A DNA stretch of 64,000 nucleotides from CAWBUW01 sp963792075 (GTDB taxonomy: Bacteria > Chloroflexota > Anaerolineae > Anaerolineales > UBA4823). Made by a program: the position numbers and the translations under genes. This document shows, piece after piece, positions 41,504-48,831 of this stretch. The notes beneath the pieces were generated by a model. The model was not told where the DNA came from. It saw only the letters and a program-made list of their open reading frames with translations, and did no database searches. Every line of letters begins with the position of its first letter. The stretch's first letter is position 1. The stretch spans positions 124,001-188,000 of the forward strand of contig CAWBUW010000002.1 of the NCBI GenBank assembly GCA_963792075.1. Reading direction: 5' to 3'.

Positions 41504-41554
41504 TATACGTACCTGTGGGTGCGGCGCGAAGCGCCGCACCCACAGGTACGTATA
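41504..41554. terminator. 24-bp palindrome between convergent genes
   Basis: Arms 41504-41527 and 41531-41554 are exact complements, loop GAA. A-rich left flank (AAAGGAGAAAA) and T-rich right flank (AAATTTTCTTCCTTT) make it a plausible bidirectional terminator for the TPR gene and the minus-strand gene ending at 41583. It also fits the palindrome set (GCGGCGC-GAA-GCGCCGC centre). Confidence 0.7.
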
Positions 41555-41582
41555 AATTTTCTTCCTTTAGTTTAGTTAATCT

Positions 41583-42557
41583 CTACCACCAGATACGGAA
41601 GGATGTACGTGTCTGCTGTTGAAGCAGGCTGTTCAGGTTGGCATCCACGGTCACTTCGGTCAAGCCGATCGGCTGGCCTGACAGTGAAATAGTCACCGCA
41701 GCAAGCCCATTCGCATCCGTACCGAGCAAGGTATGCCTGGTTTCAACCCCGCTGGCATTTCGCAAGGTCAATGTGATTTGGGCGCCCTGGACAGGGCGCA
41801 ATTGTTGATCCTGGACGAGAACATAAATTGTCTGCTCTCCATTGGCTGGCATGACTGCCAGTAGAGGGAAAGCGCTGACTTTTAGTTTCAGGATGGTATT
41901 GGGGATATTGGGGTCCTGATTCGAGGGCAGTAAATAATTAGAGTCTTCATACAGGCCAAAGTAAATTTGCCCAAGATTAGTCAAAACCACCCGCTGTCCG
42001 ACGGGGAGTTCAGGCCGCCATTCAAAACGGGCTTTTGCGAAATACTGCACCAGTCGCCCGTTGATCGTGACGATATTGGAGAGGGGTAAGCCAAACTGGG
42101 CTTCCCCTCCGTTGGCATCGAAGAAACTGAGAAAAGCATAACAGACCTGGAAGCCGGTCTCTGCAAAGGAGCGGCAGGCAGGATGGTTTTCGGGCAGCAC
42201 AAGCGGCGGGGTGCCGGGATTTTCTAAGGCGAGTAAGTCCCTTCCCAGCTCGCCCAGTTGGACCTGGCTGCCGGAAGGCTCTGTTGGGTGGTATTCGAAG
42301 CGCACACGTTGAAAATATTGTACTCGCATCCCGGCGACGGGCGACAATTCAGGGGCAATAATTTCATCCGTGAGGGGATATCCGAATAGCTTTATGGGAT
42401 CGGGCACCGAATTGAACTTGTCCAGGAAGGTACCACTGACATAGTGCCCGGTTTCAGGGAAATAGCGCACGTTCACGCTTTGCGCGCTAGAGCGGGCAGG
42501 AGATAGGACTAACGCCAGCAAAGAAAGCAAAGCAATCAGGCGAATACGGATACCCAT
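41583..42557 (-). CDS. Secreted protein with LGFP-like repeats and C-terminal Ig-like domain
   Basis: 324 residues with signal peptide (LIALLSLLALVLSPARSSAQ). Two repeats carry the pattern FG-x-PLTDEI/VQYFQRVRFEY and FGLPLSNIV/VQYFAKARFEWRP, which resemble LGFP-type cell-wall-associated repeats. The last 100 residues look like an invasin/Big_1 type Ig domain (YVLVQDQQLRPVQGAQITLT, TDANGLAAVTISL). Probably a surface protein. It is transcribed alone. Confidence 0.7.
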   Translation of the reverse strand: MGIRIRLIALLSLLALVLSPARSSAQSVNVRYFPETGHYVSGTFLDKFNSVPDPIKLFGYPLTDEIIAPELSPVAGMRVQYFQRVRFEYHPTEPSGSQVQLGELGRDLLALENPGTPPLVLPENHPACRSFAETGFQVCYAFLSFFDANGGEAQFGLPLSNIVTINGRLVQYFAKARFEWRPELPVGQRVVLTNLGQIYFGLYEDSNYLLPSNQDPNIPNTILKLKVSAFPLLAVMPANGEQTIYVLVQDQQLRPVQGAQITLTLRNASGVETRHTLLGTDANGLAAVTISLSGQPIGLTEVTVDANLNSLLQQQTRTSFRIWW

Positions 42558-42599
42558 ACTGACATTATATACGAACCTTGGGTAGGTTGCAATAGTCTT

Positions 42600-43277
42600 T
42601 TAACTCTTTTGCAACATCTGTGCCAATTGTCCCGTTGTTTCCAGGATCAGATCTGCTCCAGCCTGGCGCAGTTCGTCTTCAGTGCCGAAACCGCACAAGA
42701 CACCCACAGTTTGGGCGCCGGCAGCCTTACCGGCGCGAATATCCACTACGGTGTCGCCGATCATCAGACAGTTTTGTGCTGCCACTCCCATCTGCTGCGC
42801 AGCCCAGAAGATCGGATCGGGGTAAGGCTTCGTGTGAGGGCAGGTCTGGCCTGCCGCGATCGAGTGGAAATGGGGGTGCAAGGCGTATTGCTCGAGAAAC
42901 ATTTGGGTGGTAAGCAAGCCGCGCGCGGTGACGATGCTCATGGGAAAGTGAGGGTAAAGTGTGGAGAGCATTTCCGGAACGCCTGGGATAATTGAAAAGG
43001 AGGCCGGCTTTTTACTGCGGCGATAAAACCAATCGCTCATTTCGTTAAGTTTTTCATCCAGGCCAACGCGGTCAGGCAGGCCAAAGAAGAACTGAGCGGG
43101 GGTCTCGGAAGACATCACGATATACCGGGCGAAAGACAGCGGGTCTCGAAGCGGGAAAAGCCCTTGGAACGGCTTTAACCAACTGGCGATTTTGTGAACG
43201 AATTGGTCATCTGTGTTGTTTAACGTGCCATCTACGTCGAAACACAGTGCCTGGATGCGGGTCAGGTCAAGGGTCAT
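42600..43277 (-). CDS. HAD-superfamily phosphatase
   Basis: 225 residues with HAD motif I (CFDVDGTLNNT), motif II (SIVTARG), a Lys in the KP segment of motif III (HTKPYPDPIFW) and motif IV (MIGDTVVDIRAGKAAG). A helical cap lies between motifs I and II, as in the phosphoglycolate phosphatase-like subfamily. Substrate unknown. GAGG precedes the ATG. It starts four bases after the stop of the metallopeptidase-like gene. Confidence 0.9.
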   Translation of the reverse strand: MTLDLTRIQALCFDVDGTLNNTDDQFVHKIASWLKPFQGLFPLRDPLSFARYIVMSSETPAQFFFGLPDRVGLDEKLNEMSDWFYRRSKKPASFSIIPGVPEMLSTLYPHFPMSIVTARGLLTTQMFLEQYALHPHFHSIAAGQTCPHTKPYPDPIFWAAQQMGVAAQNCLMIGDTVVDIRAGKAAGAQTVGVLCGFGTEDELRQAGADLILETTGQLAQMLQKS

Positions 43278-43280
43278 GGG

Positions 43281-44618
43281 TCAGGGCCTCGAGAGTAAAT
43301 CCCAGAGCGCATTTGAAGTTTCAAGATCGGGCGCCAACAGCCAGGTGGTACGGTTCCCCTGGCGTAAAAATTGATGGGTACCCTGCGCTGTGGCCCAGGC
43401 ACCCGCTTGTTCCTGGCCGAAATGGCCACGCGCGAACTTATAGAACGCCTGCTCGAATTCCTGGGCATCCGTTTCGGAGTCCCAGTCGCTGATCAGCGCC
43501 ATGACCAGGCTTTGTTCTGGTTGGTGTGCATAGACTACGTAGGCGTCTCCACCCCAACCCGCGGCAGCTTGCTTCGCCTGGCTGTCATCCACCCGCCCGG
43601 CCGGATCAAAACTGTATGCCAGGATGAGATAGGTGTACCATTCTCCCATTACCCCGTGGTCGATCTCGGACCAATCTGCGCCCAGCGCGGCTGTGAGGTC
43701 AGGCAGCGTGACCTGGCGAGGGGCTTCGCTGGGGTATACCTCTGGATGCAGGATTTGTTCACTGGAAATTGGAGGCAGAGCGTAAGCCAGGTCCACAGAT
43801 TCCCAACCACTCTGGTCGTATAAGTATTGGACGAAGTCGAGACCCTGGTTGTAGGGGAAAACGAAATCTTCTTTCATAAAAGGCGGGGCGTTGTCATAGA
43901 CAGGGCTTTGCAGGCCGGCATAATATTCTGTTACTTGTGAGCGATCGGCCGCCGTGGCATACTGCTCAAACCATTTCAACTCGAGCAGGGAAGCATCTCC
44001 CTCGAGCAGAGCCTGGATCCCCCGGCAGCGTTCGCTGCCATCATCACATTCGTCGTCTGTGTAACGCAACCCTTTACGGATATCATAGGCCTGGTCTTGC
44101 AGGAAGTGGTCATACTCATGCGCATAGGTGAGGCGTTCGGGGCCATTGAATCCGCTGCCCTGCACCACGAACATCTCTTTCGTTTTGTTATCGTAATAAC
44201 CAGCAATTTGTTCGCTGTACAACTCCAGATAAAAACCGAACAGGTCAAAATCTGGTTTCAATAAACCAAAAGCAGATAGAACTAACGCATCTTGTTTGGC
44301 TTCAACGAGGGTGTAGTCTTGCAAGAAATCTTCAGTTACGTTAAGATGCAGTTGCTCTGGGCTGAGCAGCGTGCGTGTCACTGGGGTGGTAGCTTGAATA
44401 CCTCGCAGACGAATGACCTGCTGCTGGATATCATCCATTTGCACGCTGACCTCCTGGGTAGGGATAGGTGAGGCCGCGGGACTCTGGCCATCTCGAGCCA
44501 GCCAGATCACACCCGCGCTGAGCAGGGTGACCAGACAGGCACACAGGCAGATAACAGCCAGGATAGTAGAGAAGATGAGGATCAAAGTGCGCGTGTTGGT
44601 TGCTTTAGGACTTTCCAT
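43281..44618 (-). CDS. Membrane-anchored putative zinc metallopeptidase
   Basis: 445 residues with one N-terminal membrane helix (ILIFSTILAVICLCACLVTL), a Pro/Ser linker, and an extracytoplasmic domain with HEYDH (HExxH form) in LTYAHEYDHFLQDQAYD. A Glu in ALLEGDASLLE about 50 residues later could be the third zinc ligand, as in gluzincin-like folds. I recognise no exact family. Start codon lies in a stretch with a TATCCGAAAA sequence (44628-44637), a half copy of the palindrome-element end. Confidence 0.65.
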   Translation of the reverse strand: MESPKATNTRTLILIFSTILAVICLCACLVTLLSAGVIWLARDGQSPAASPIPTQEVSVQMDDIQQQVIRLRGIQATTPVTRTLLSPEQLHLNVTEDFLQDYTLVEAKQDALVLSAFGLLKPDFDLFGFYLELYSEQIAGYYDNKTKEMFVVQGSGFNGPERLTYAHEYDHFLQDQAYDIRKGLRYTDDECDDGSERCRGIQALLEGDASLLELKWFEQYATAADRSQVTEYYAGLQSPVYDNAPPFMKEDFVFPYNQGLDFVQYLYDQSGWESVDLAYALPPISSEQILHPEVYPSEAPRQVTLPDLTAALGADWSEIDHGVMGEWYTYLILAYSFDPAGRVDDSQAKQAAAGWGGDAYVVYAHQPEQSLVMALISDWDSETDAQEFEQAFYKFARGHFGQEQAGAWATAQGTHQFLRQGNRTTWLLAPDLETSNALWDLLSRP

Positions 44619-44647
44619 GTGTCGATTTTATCCGAAAACCAAAGGTT

Positions 44648-44676
44648 TTGGAGGAATAGCAAAGTACTGGTAAAAT
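44648..44676 (+). promoter_or_regulatory. Promoter of the second ECF sigma gene
   Basis: TTGGAG (44648-44653), 17-base spacer, TAAAAT (44671-44676), with TGG just before the -10. The segment CTGGTAAAAT is identical to that at 17234-17243 before the first ECF sigma gene. Confidence 0.5.
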
Positions 44677-44720
44677 TAGCGCATGCGTGAAAATAATCCC
44701 ACCCATAACGAATAACATTT

Positions 44721-45320
44721 ATGGATGAAATTGCGCTGATTGGCGCAGCGCGTAGCGGTGACCTGGATTCGTTCAACCGCCTCGTGTTGGCTTACCAGGA
44801 TCAGGTGTTCAACCATGCCCTGCGTATCATGGGGGAGGACGCTGCGGCAGAAGATGCAGCCCAAGACGCGTTCATTTCTGCGTTTCGGAACTTGAATGGG
44901 TACAGGGGAGGCTCATTCCGCGCCTGGCTGCTGCGCATTGTCACCAACGCTTGCTATGATGAGCTTCGCCGGCGCAAGCGCCGCCCCACCACGCCGTTGG
45001 AGCCATTGGATGAAGAGGGCGAGGAGGTCGAGTCGCCAAGTTGGCTGGTGGATGTCAGCGAACTGCCAGAAGATGAATTGGAACGACAGGAACTTGCACG
45101 GGCAATCCAACACTGCCTGAACAGCTTGCCGGATGATTTCCGCGCGGCAGTGGTTTCTGTGGACTTACAAGGACTGGATTATTCTGAAGTCGCCCAGGTT
45201 CTGAGCGTGCCTTTGGGTACGGTCAAGAGCCGGCTGGCGCGCGCCAGGCTGCGCTTGCGTGACTGCTTGCAGGGCTTTTGGGAACTTTTACCCGTAGAAA
45301 TTCGTCTTAGTGTAGAGTGA
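44721..45320 (+). CDS. ECF-type RNA polymerase sigma factor (second)
   Basis: 199 residues: region 2 (FNRLVLAYQDQVFNHALRIM, EDAAQDAFISAFRNLNGYRG, RAWLLRIVTNACYDELRRRK), acidic linker, region 4 (LPDDFRAAVVSVDLQGLDYS, EVAQVLSVPLGTVKSRLARA). Typical ECF length. The stop overlaps the GTG of the anti-sigma gene, giving a coupled sigma/anti-sigma pair. Targets unknown. Confidence 0.92.
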   Translation: MDEIALIGAARSGDLDSFNRLVLAYQDQVFNHALRIMGEDAAAEDAAQDAFISAFRNLNGYRGGSFRAWLLRIVTNACYDELRRRKRRPTTPLEPLDEEGEEVESPSWLVDVSELPEDELERQELARAIQHCLNSLPDDFRAAVVSVDLQGLDYSEVAQVLSVPLGTVKSRLARARLRLRDCLQGFWELLPVEIRLSVE

Positions 45321-46423
45321 ACGGTATGGCAATGTCTATTTCCTCCCGCGATTTTGAATTATTGTCAACTTATCTGGATGGCCAGTTGCAAGAAGTTGAT
45401 CGTCAGCGCCTGGAAGCGCGCCTGGATCAAGAGGACAACCTGCGCAAAGCGTATGAAGACTTGCAGCGTATGCGGGTGGTGCTGCGCTCCTTACCGCGCC
45501 GCCGGGCGCCGCGTAATTTCACGCTGACCCCTCAAATGATCGGATACCGGCCGCGCCCTTTGCTCCGTTTCTACCCGGCCTTGGGTTTTGCCTCTGCGCT
45601 TGCCAGTTTGCTTTTTGTCCTGGTTGTGCTGGGTGATTTCCTGGGCTTCATACCCGGTGGAACTGGCTTGCAGGCAGCCCAGGAATCCGCACCGCAAGCA
45701 ATGGTGATTACCAATGAAGCAACTCAGGCAGCCGGTCTGGAAATGAAAAGCGCTGCACCGGTCACTGCGGAGACTGGGTTGCCCGAAGCCAGTACGGGCT
45801 TAGCTCCCGACGAAGGAATGCGCCTGGCCCCAACTGAGACGCAAAGCGAATTTTTCCTCCTCATGTCGCCGCCCGCCGAAGTCACGCCCACCCTGGAGGC
45901 ACAGCCCACCAGCACGGGGTGGGAAACAGCCGCGGATACACTGCCATCTATTGCCGGTACTGGACTCTCCATGGAAACGCCCGAGATGCCTGTCGAGGCT
46001 GCTGCATCACCTCAGCCAGGCGAGGCTGCCGCGACGAAGATGCTGGGTATCGGGGGGGAAACACCAACCGCCACATTGACTTTTACGCCCACCCCCATGC
46101 CTACCGAGACGCCGGTACCGACAGCTACACAGACCGATACACCCATCCCGGTGCCCACTGAAACACCCCAGTTAAAAGCGGCAGGGGGTGGAGCAGAGCA
46201 GCCGCTGCCCTCCTCTACGCCGGAAACCCTGGCGATGGGGAGTGAAAATACCCCCGCGGCCCCGCCAGAGCCGGCCCAGGATGCGTATAATTCCCTGCCT
46301 CAAGAGTCTCCCTCCCAACCTGCCTCCCTCACCCGTCCATTGCTGCTGGTACAGATTGCGCTGCTGCTGCTGGCGGTGATATCCGGTGCAGCTTTTCTGA
46401 TTCTCCGCTTCAAACAACATTGA
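45317..46423 (+). CDS. Membrane anti-sigma factor-like protein
   Basis: 368 residues. N-terminus is an anti-sigma helical domain (FELLSTYLDGQLQEVDRQRL) without the HxxxCxxC zinc site, then a basic segment, a membrane helix (LGFASALASLLFVLVVLGDF), a 200-residue extracytoplasmic Thr/Pro-rich region (TFTPTPMPTETPVPT) and a second helix at the C-terminus (LLLVQIALLLLAVISGAAFL). It should hold the sigma factor at the membrane and release it on an envelope signal. Start is either GTG 45317 (overlapping the sigma stop) or ATG 45326. Confidence 0.8.
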   Translation: MNGMAMSISSRDFELLSTYLDGQLQEVDRQRLEARLDQEDNLRKAYEDLQRMRVVLRSLPRRRAPRNFTLTPQMIGYRPRPLLRFYPALGFASALASLLFVLVVLGDFLGFIPGGTGLQAAQESAPQAMVITNEATQAAGLEMKSAAPVTAETGLPEASTGLAPDEGMRLAPTETQSEFFLLMSPPAEVTPTLEAQPTSTGWETAADTLPSIAGTGLSMETPEMPVEAAASPQPGEAAATKMLGIGGETPTATLTFTPTPMPTETPVPTATQTDTPIPVPTETPQLKAAGGGAEQPLPSSTPETLAMGSENTPAAPPEPAQDAYNSLPQESPSQPASLTRPLLLVQIALLLLAVISGAAFLILRFKQH

Positions 46424-46923
46424 TGTTGGCAGATGAAATCCACTTTTGCCCGCGTTGTGGGACAGCCGTAACCCAGGTTGAACATTTTGGCCGCTTGCGC
46501 CCGACCTGTCCCCAGTGTAATTGGGTTTATTTCCCGGATCCAAAAGTGGCCGCGGCGGCATTGATTGTGCAGGACCAGGCTGTCTTGTTGGTGGCGCGCG
46601 CGAATTCCCCATTTCAGGGCTATTGGACACTGCCCGCTGGCTTTGTCGACGCGGGAGAAGATCCCGCGGTCGCGGTCCAGCGAGAATGTAAGGAAGAGAC
46701 GGGCCTGGTGGTACAGGTCGAGCGCTTGCTCGAAGTGATTGCAGGTCAGGAGCATCCACGCGGCGCACACATCCTGATCGTCTATTGCTGTGTCGTCACG
46801 GGGGGTGAGCTGCAGGCCGGTGATGATGCGACTGGAGCAGCCTTCTTCCCGCTTGACCAGCTCCCGGAGCTGGCATTTAGCAGCACACACCGCATTCTAC
46901 GGCAAGTGTTGAATGATAAATAA
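46423..46923 (+). CDS. Nudix hydrolase with N-terminal zinc ribbon
   Basis: 166 residues. Zinc ribbon C-x2-C (CPRCGTAV) and C-x2-C (CPQCNWVYFPDPKV), then the full Nudix box GFVDAGEDPAVAVQRECKEE followed by TG. The zinc ribbon plus Nudix order resembles NudC-type NADH pyrophosphatases, though it is shorter and lacks the N-terminal domain, so ADP-ribose or NADH are only likely substrates. ATG 46423 overlaps the preceding stop (TGATG). Confidence 0.9.
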   Translation: MLADEIHFCPRCGTAVTQVEHFGRLRPTCPQCNWVYFPDPKVAAAALIVQDQAVLLVARANSPFQGYWTLPAGFVDAGEDPAVAVQRECKEETGLVVQVERLLEVIAGQEHPRGAHILIVYCCVVTGGELQAGDDATGAAFFPLDQLPELAFSSTHRILRQVLNDK

Positions 46924-46985
46924 GGTTGTTTTGGGGTTGTGTGCGGGCGGCGCACGCCGCCCGCACACAACCCCAAAACAACCTT
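46922..46985. repeat. 31-bp perfect palindrome overlapping the Nudix stop codon
   Basis: Arms 46922-46952 and 46955-46985 are exact complements over 31 bases with only CA between. The first two bases belong to the TAA stop. G/T-rich 5' arm as in the other palindromes. Flank CTTTTAG follows; a terminator function is possible. Confidence 0.9.
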
Positions 46986-47025
46986 TTAGTGCGCGAAATA
47001 AATAGGTGGTATCCGATGTATTTTG

Positions 47026-47034
47026 TGGTAAACT
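47026..47034 (+). promoter_or_regulatory. Extended -10 promoter of the HtrA-like gene
   Basis: TGG-TAAACT (47026-47034), 60 bases before the ATG; AGGAGG at 47082 is the ribosome binding site. No good -35. Confidence 0.35.
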
Positions 47035-47093
47035 ATTTTTTGTGATGGTTATTTAGTTTTACATTCTACCCAATTTAGTCAGGAGGAACTGAG

Positions 47094-48782
47094 ATGAAAC
47101 GTAATAATTTCCAGCCTTTGGCCTGGCTGAGCGCTCTATTGCTAGTCGCCAGCCTGGCCTGCAATATCGGTGGGACCGCCCCTACCGAAACACCCGTCCC
47201 AACTGAGAAACCGGTTGTGGTGGAGCCTTCTCCGACCAAACCACCCGTTGTAAAACCGACCCCAGAACCACCCGTGGTTAAATCGGGGGCGGTGAGCGAT
47301 CTGGATGGTGTGAAGAGCGCGGTCGTGCAGATTATCGCGGAAGGCAGCTTCCTTGATCCTGGTCAGTGGAATATCAATGTCGGCGCATCCGGCTCAGGTT
47401 TCATTATTGATCCTTCGGGCATCGCGGTGACGAACAACCACGTGGTGACCGGGGCGGCTTTTTTCAAGGTTTATGTTGGTGGTGATAAGACTAAAGCCTA
47501 CGATGCCAAGGTACTGGGAGTTTCGGAATGTAATGACCTGGCAATTATTGACATCGAAGGGGATGGTTTCCCTTACCTGGATTGGTACACGGGGGATGTA
47601 AAAGTGGGCCTGGATGTTTACGCAGCCGGCTTCCCCTTTGGCGATCCTGAATATACTTTGACCGAGGGCATTGTCTCCAAGGCGCAGACGGGCGGCGATA
47701 CGGTTTGGGCTTCGGTGAAGCAGGTTTTGCAGCACACCGCGAAGATCAACCCGGGCAATTCAGGTGGTCCATTGGTAACCAAGGAGGGTCAGGTGGTGGC
47801 GGTGAACTATGCCGGGATCACCGAGATGGCGGACCAGAACTTTGCCATTCAGCGTGACGCTGCCACCCCGGTGCTGGATCAACTGCGCAAGGGCAAGGAT
47901 GTTGACTCGATCGGCGTCAACGGCGTCACCTTAGCGGGTGCATTGGGCTCATCGGAAGTGGCCGGCGTGTGGGTGCGCTCGGTAGCCTCCGGCTCACCGG
48001 CCGACAAAGCCCGCATCCAGGCCGGTGATATCATCTACCAGTTGGAAGGCCAGGTGTTAGCCACGGATGGCACCATGCGCGAGTATTGTAATGTTCTGCG
48101 CAGCCATGACCCATCAGACACCCTCTCGGTCAGTGTGATCCGCACCGGTGACCTGTCTTACATGGAAGGCCAGTTGAACGGCCGCGAGCTGGAGTTTATT
48201 GGCTACCTGGATGGCAGCGGCACCACTGGAACAGGCACGGTCACCGGACCAGACGCCACGGACTATGCAGAGTATGTGGTCGTGGCCGATGATACCGGCC
48301 AGGTGCAGTTGGAAATTCCGGCCGAGTGGGCGGAAATGGATACCACAGTCTGGAAATCGGATTGGGGCACCCTGAAATTTGATGCCCCCCAGATATCTGC
48401 CTCCAAGAGTTTGGATGCATTCTATGATACGAGTGCAACTGGTTACACCGAGTCAGGCGTTTTCTTTGCGGCCTCGCCACGGCTGGGTGAACTGGGTGGT
48501 TATGTCGAACTATTGGATGGCGTTAAAGGCTGGTTTGAAGATAACTGTACCCTCGATGGGCGTTACAAATATGGCTCAGGCGATTATGTTGATCCGTTGT
48601 ATGAAGGCCAGTTTGACCTGTGGAAAAATTGCGGTCAAGGGAGCACGGCTGTCTTGATGCTGGCTGCTCGCCCGAAAGCGAATCCAACCGCCTATCTGCT
48701 TTTGCTGGAAATCCATATTACCAAAGAGGCGGATTATGCAGCGTTGACACATATCCTGGACAGTTTCGTGGCTGATTTCTAA
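47094..48782 (+). CDS. HtrA/DegP-like trypsin-PDZ lipoprotein
   Basis: 562 residues: lipobox ASLAC at about residue 23, Pro/Thr linker, trypsin-like domain with His in VTNNHVVTG, Asp in SECNDLAIIDIEGD and Ser in NPGNSGGPLV, then a PDZ domain (GVWVRSVASGSPADKARIQA, GDIIYQLEG) and a 190-residue C-terminal domain of unknown fold (ends in ALTHILDSFVADF) that resembles a stand-alone lipoprotein domain of Chloroflexota. It should act as an envelope quality-control protease. Alone in its transcript, with a bidirectional terminator behind it. Confidence 0.93.
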   Translation: MKRNNFQPLAWLSALLLVASLACNIGGTAPTETPVPTEKPVVVEPSPTKPPVVKPTPEPPVVKSGAVSDLDGVKSAVVQIIAEGSFLDPGQWNINVGASGSGFIIDPSGIAVTNNHVVTGAAFFKVYVGGDKTKAYDAKVLGVSECNDLAIIDIEGDGFPYLDWYTGDVKVGLDVYAAGFPFGDPEYTLTEGIVSKAQTGGDTVWASVKQVLQHTAKINPGNSGGPLVTKEGQVVAVNYAGITEMADQNFAIQRDAATPVLDQLRKGKDVDSIGVNGVTLAGALGSSEVAGVWVRSVASGSPADKARIQAGDIIYQLEGQVLATDGTMREYCNVLRSHDPSDTLSVSVIRTGDLSYMEGQLNGRELEFIGYLDGSGTTGTGTVTGPDATDYAEYVVVADDTGQVQLEIPAEWAEMDTTVWKSDWGTLKFDAPQISASKSLDAFYDTSATGYTESGVFFAASPRLGELGGYVELLDGVKGWFEDNCTLDGRYKYGSGDYVDPLYEGQFDLWKNCGQGSTAVLMLAARPKANPTAYLLLLEIHITKEADYAALTHILDSFVADF

Positions 48783-48789
48783 ATAGAAT

Positions 48790-48831
48790 AAATAAAATGA
48801 AGGGGCACATTCGTGCCCCTTCATTTTATTT
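48790..48831. terminator. Bidirectional intrinsic terminator
   Basis: AAATAAAATGAAGGGGCAC (48790-48808), loop ATTC, and the exact complement (48813-48831). A-rich and T-rich outer stem with GC-rich inner stem serves both the HtrA gene and the convergent PBP gene, whose stop codon lies in the right arm. Unlike the other palindromes it has the normal terminator form. Confidence 0.9.
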
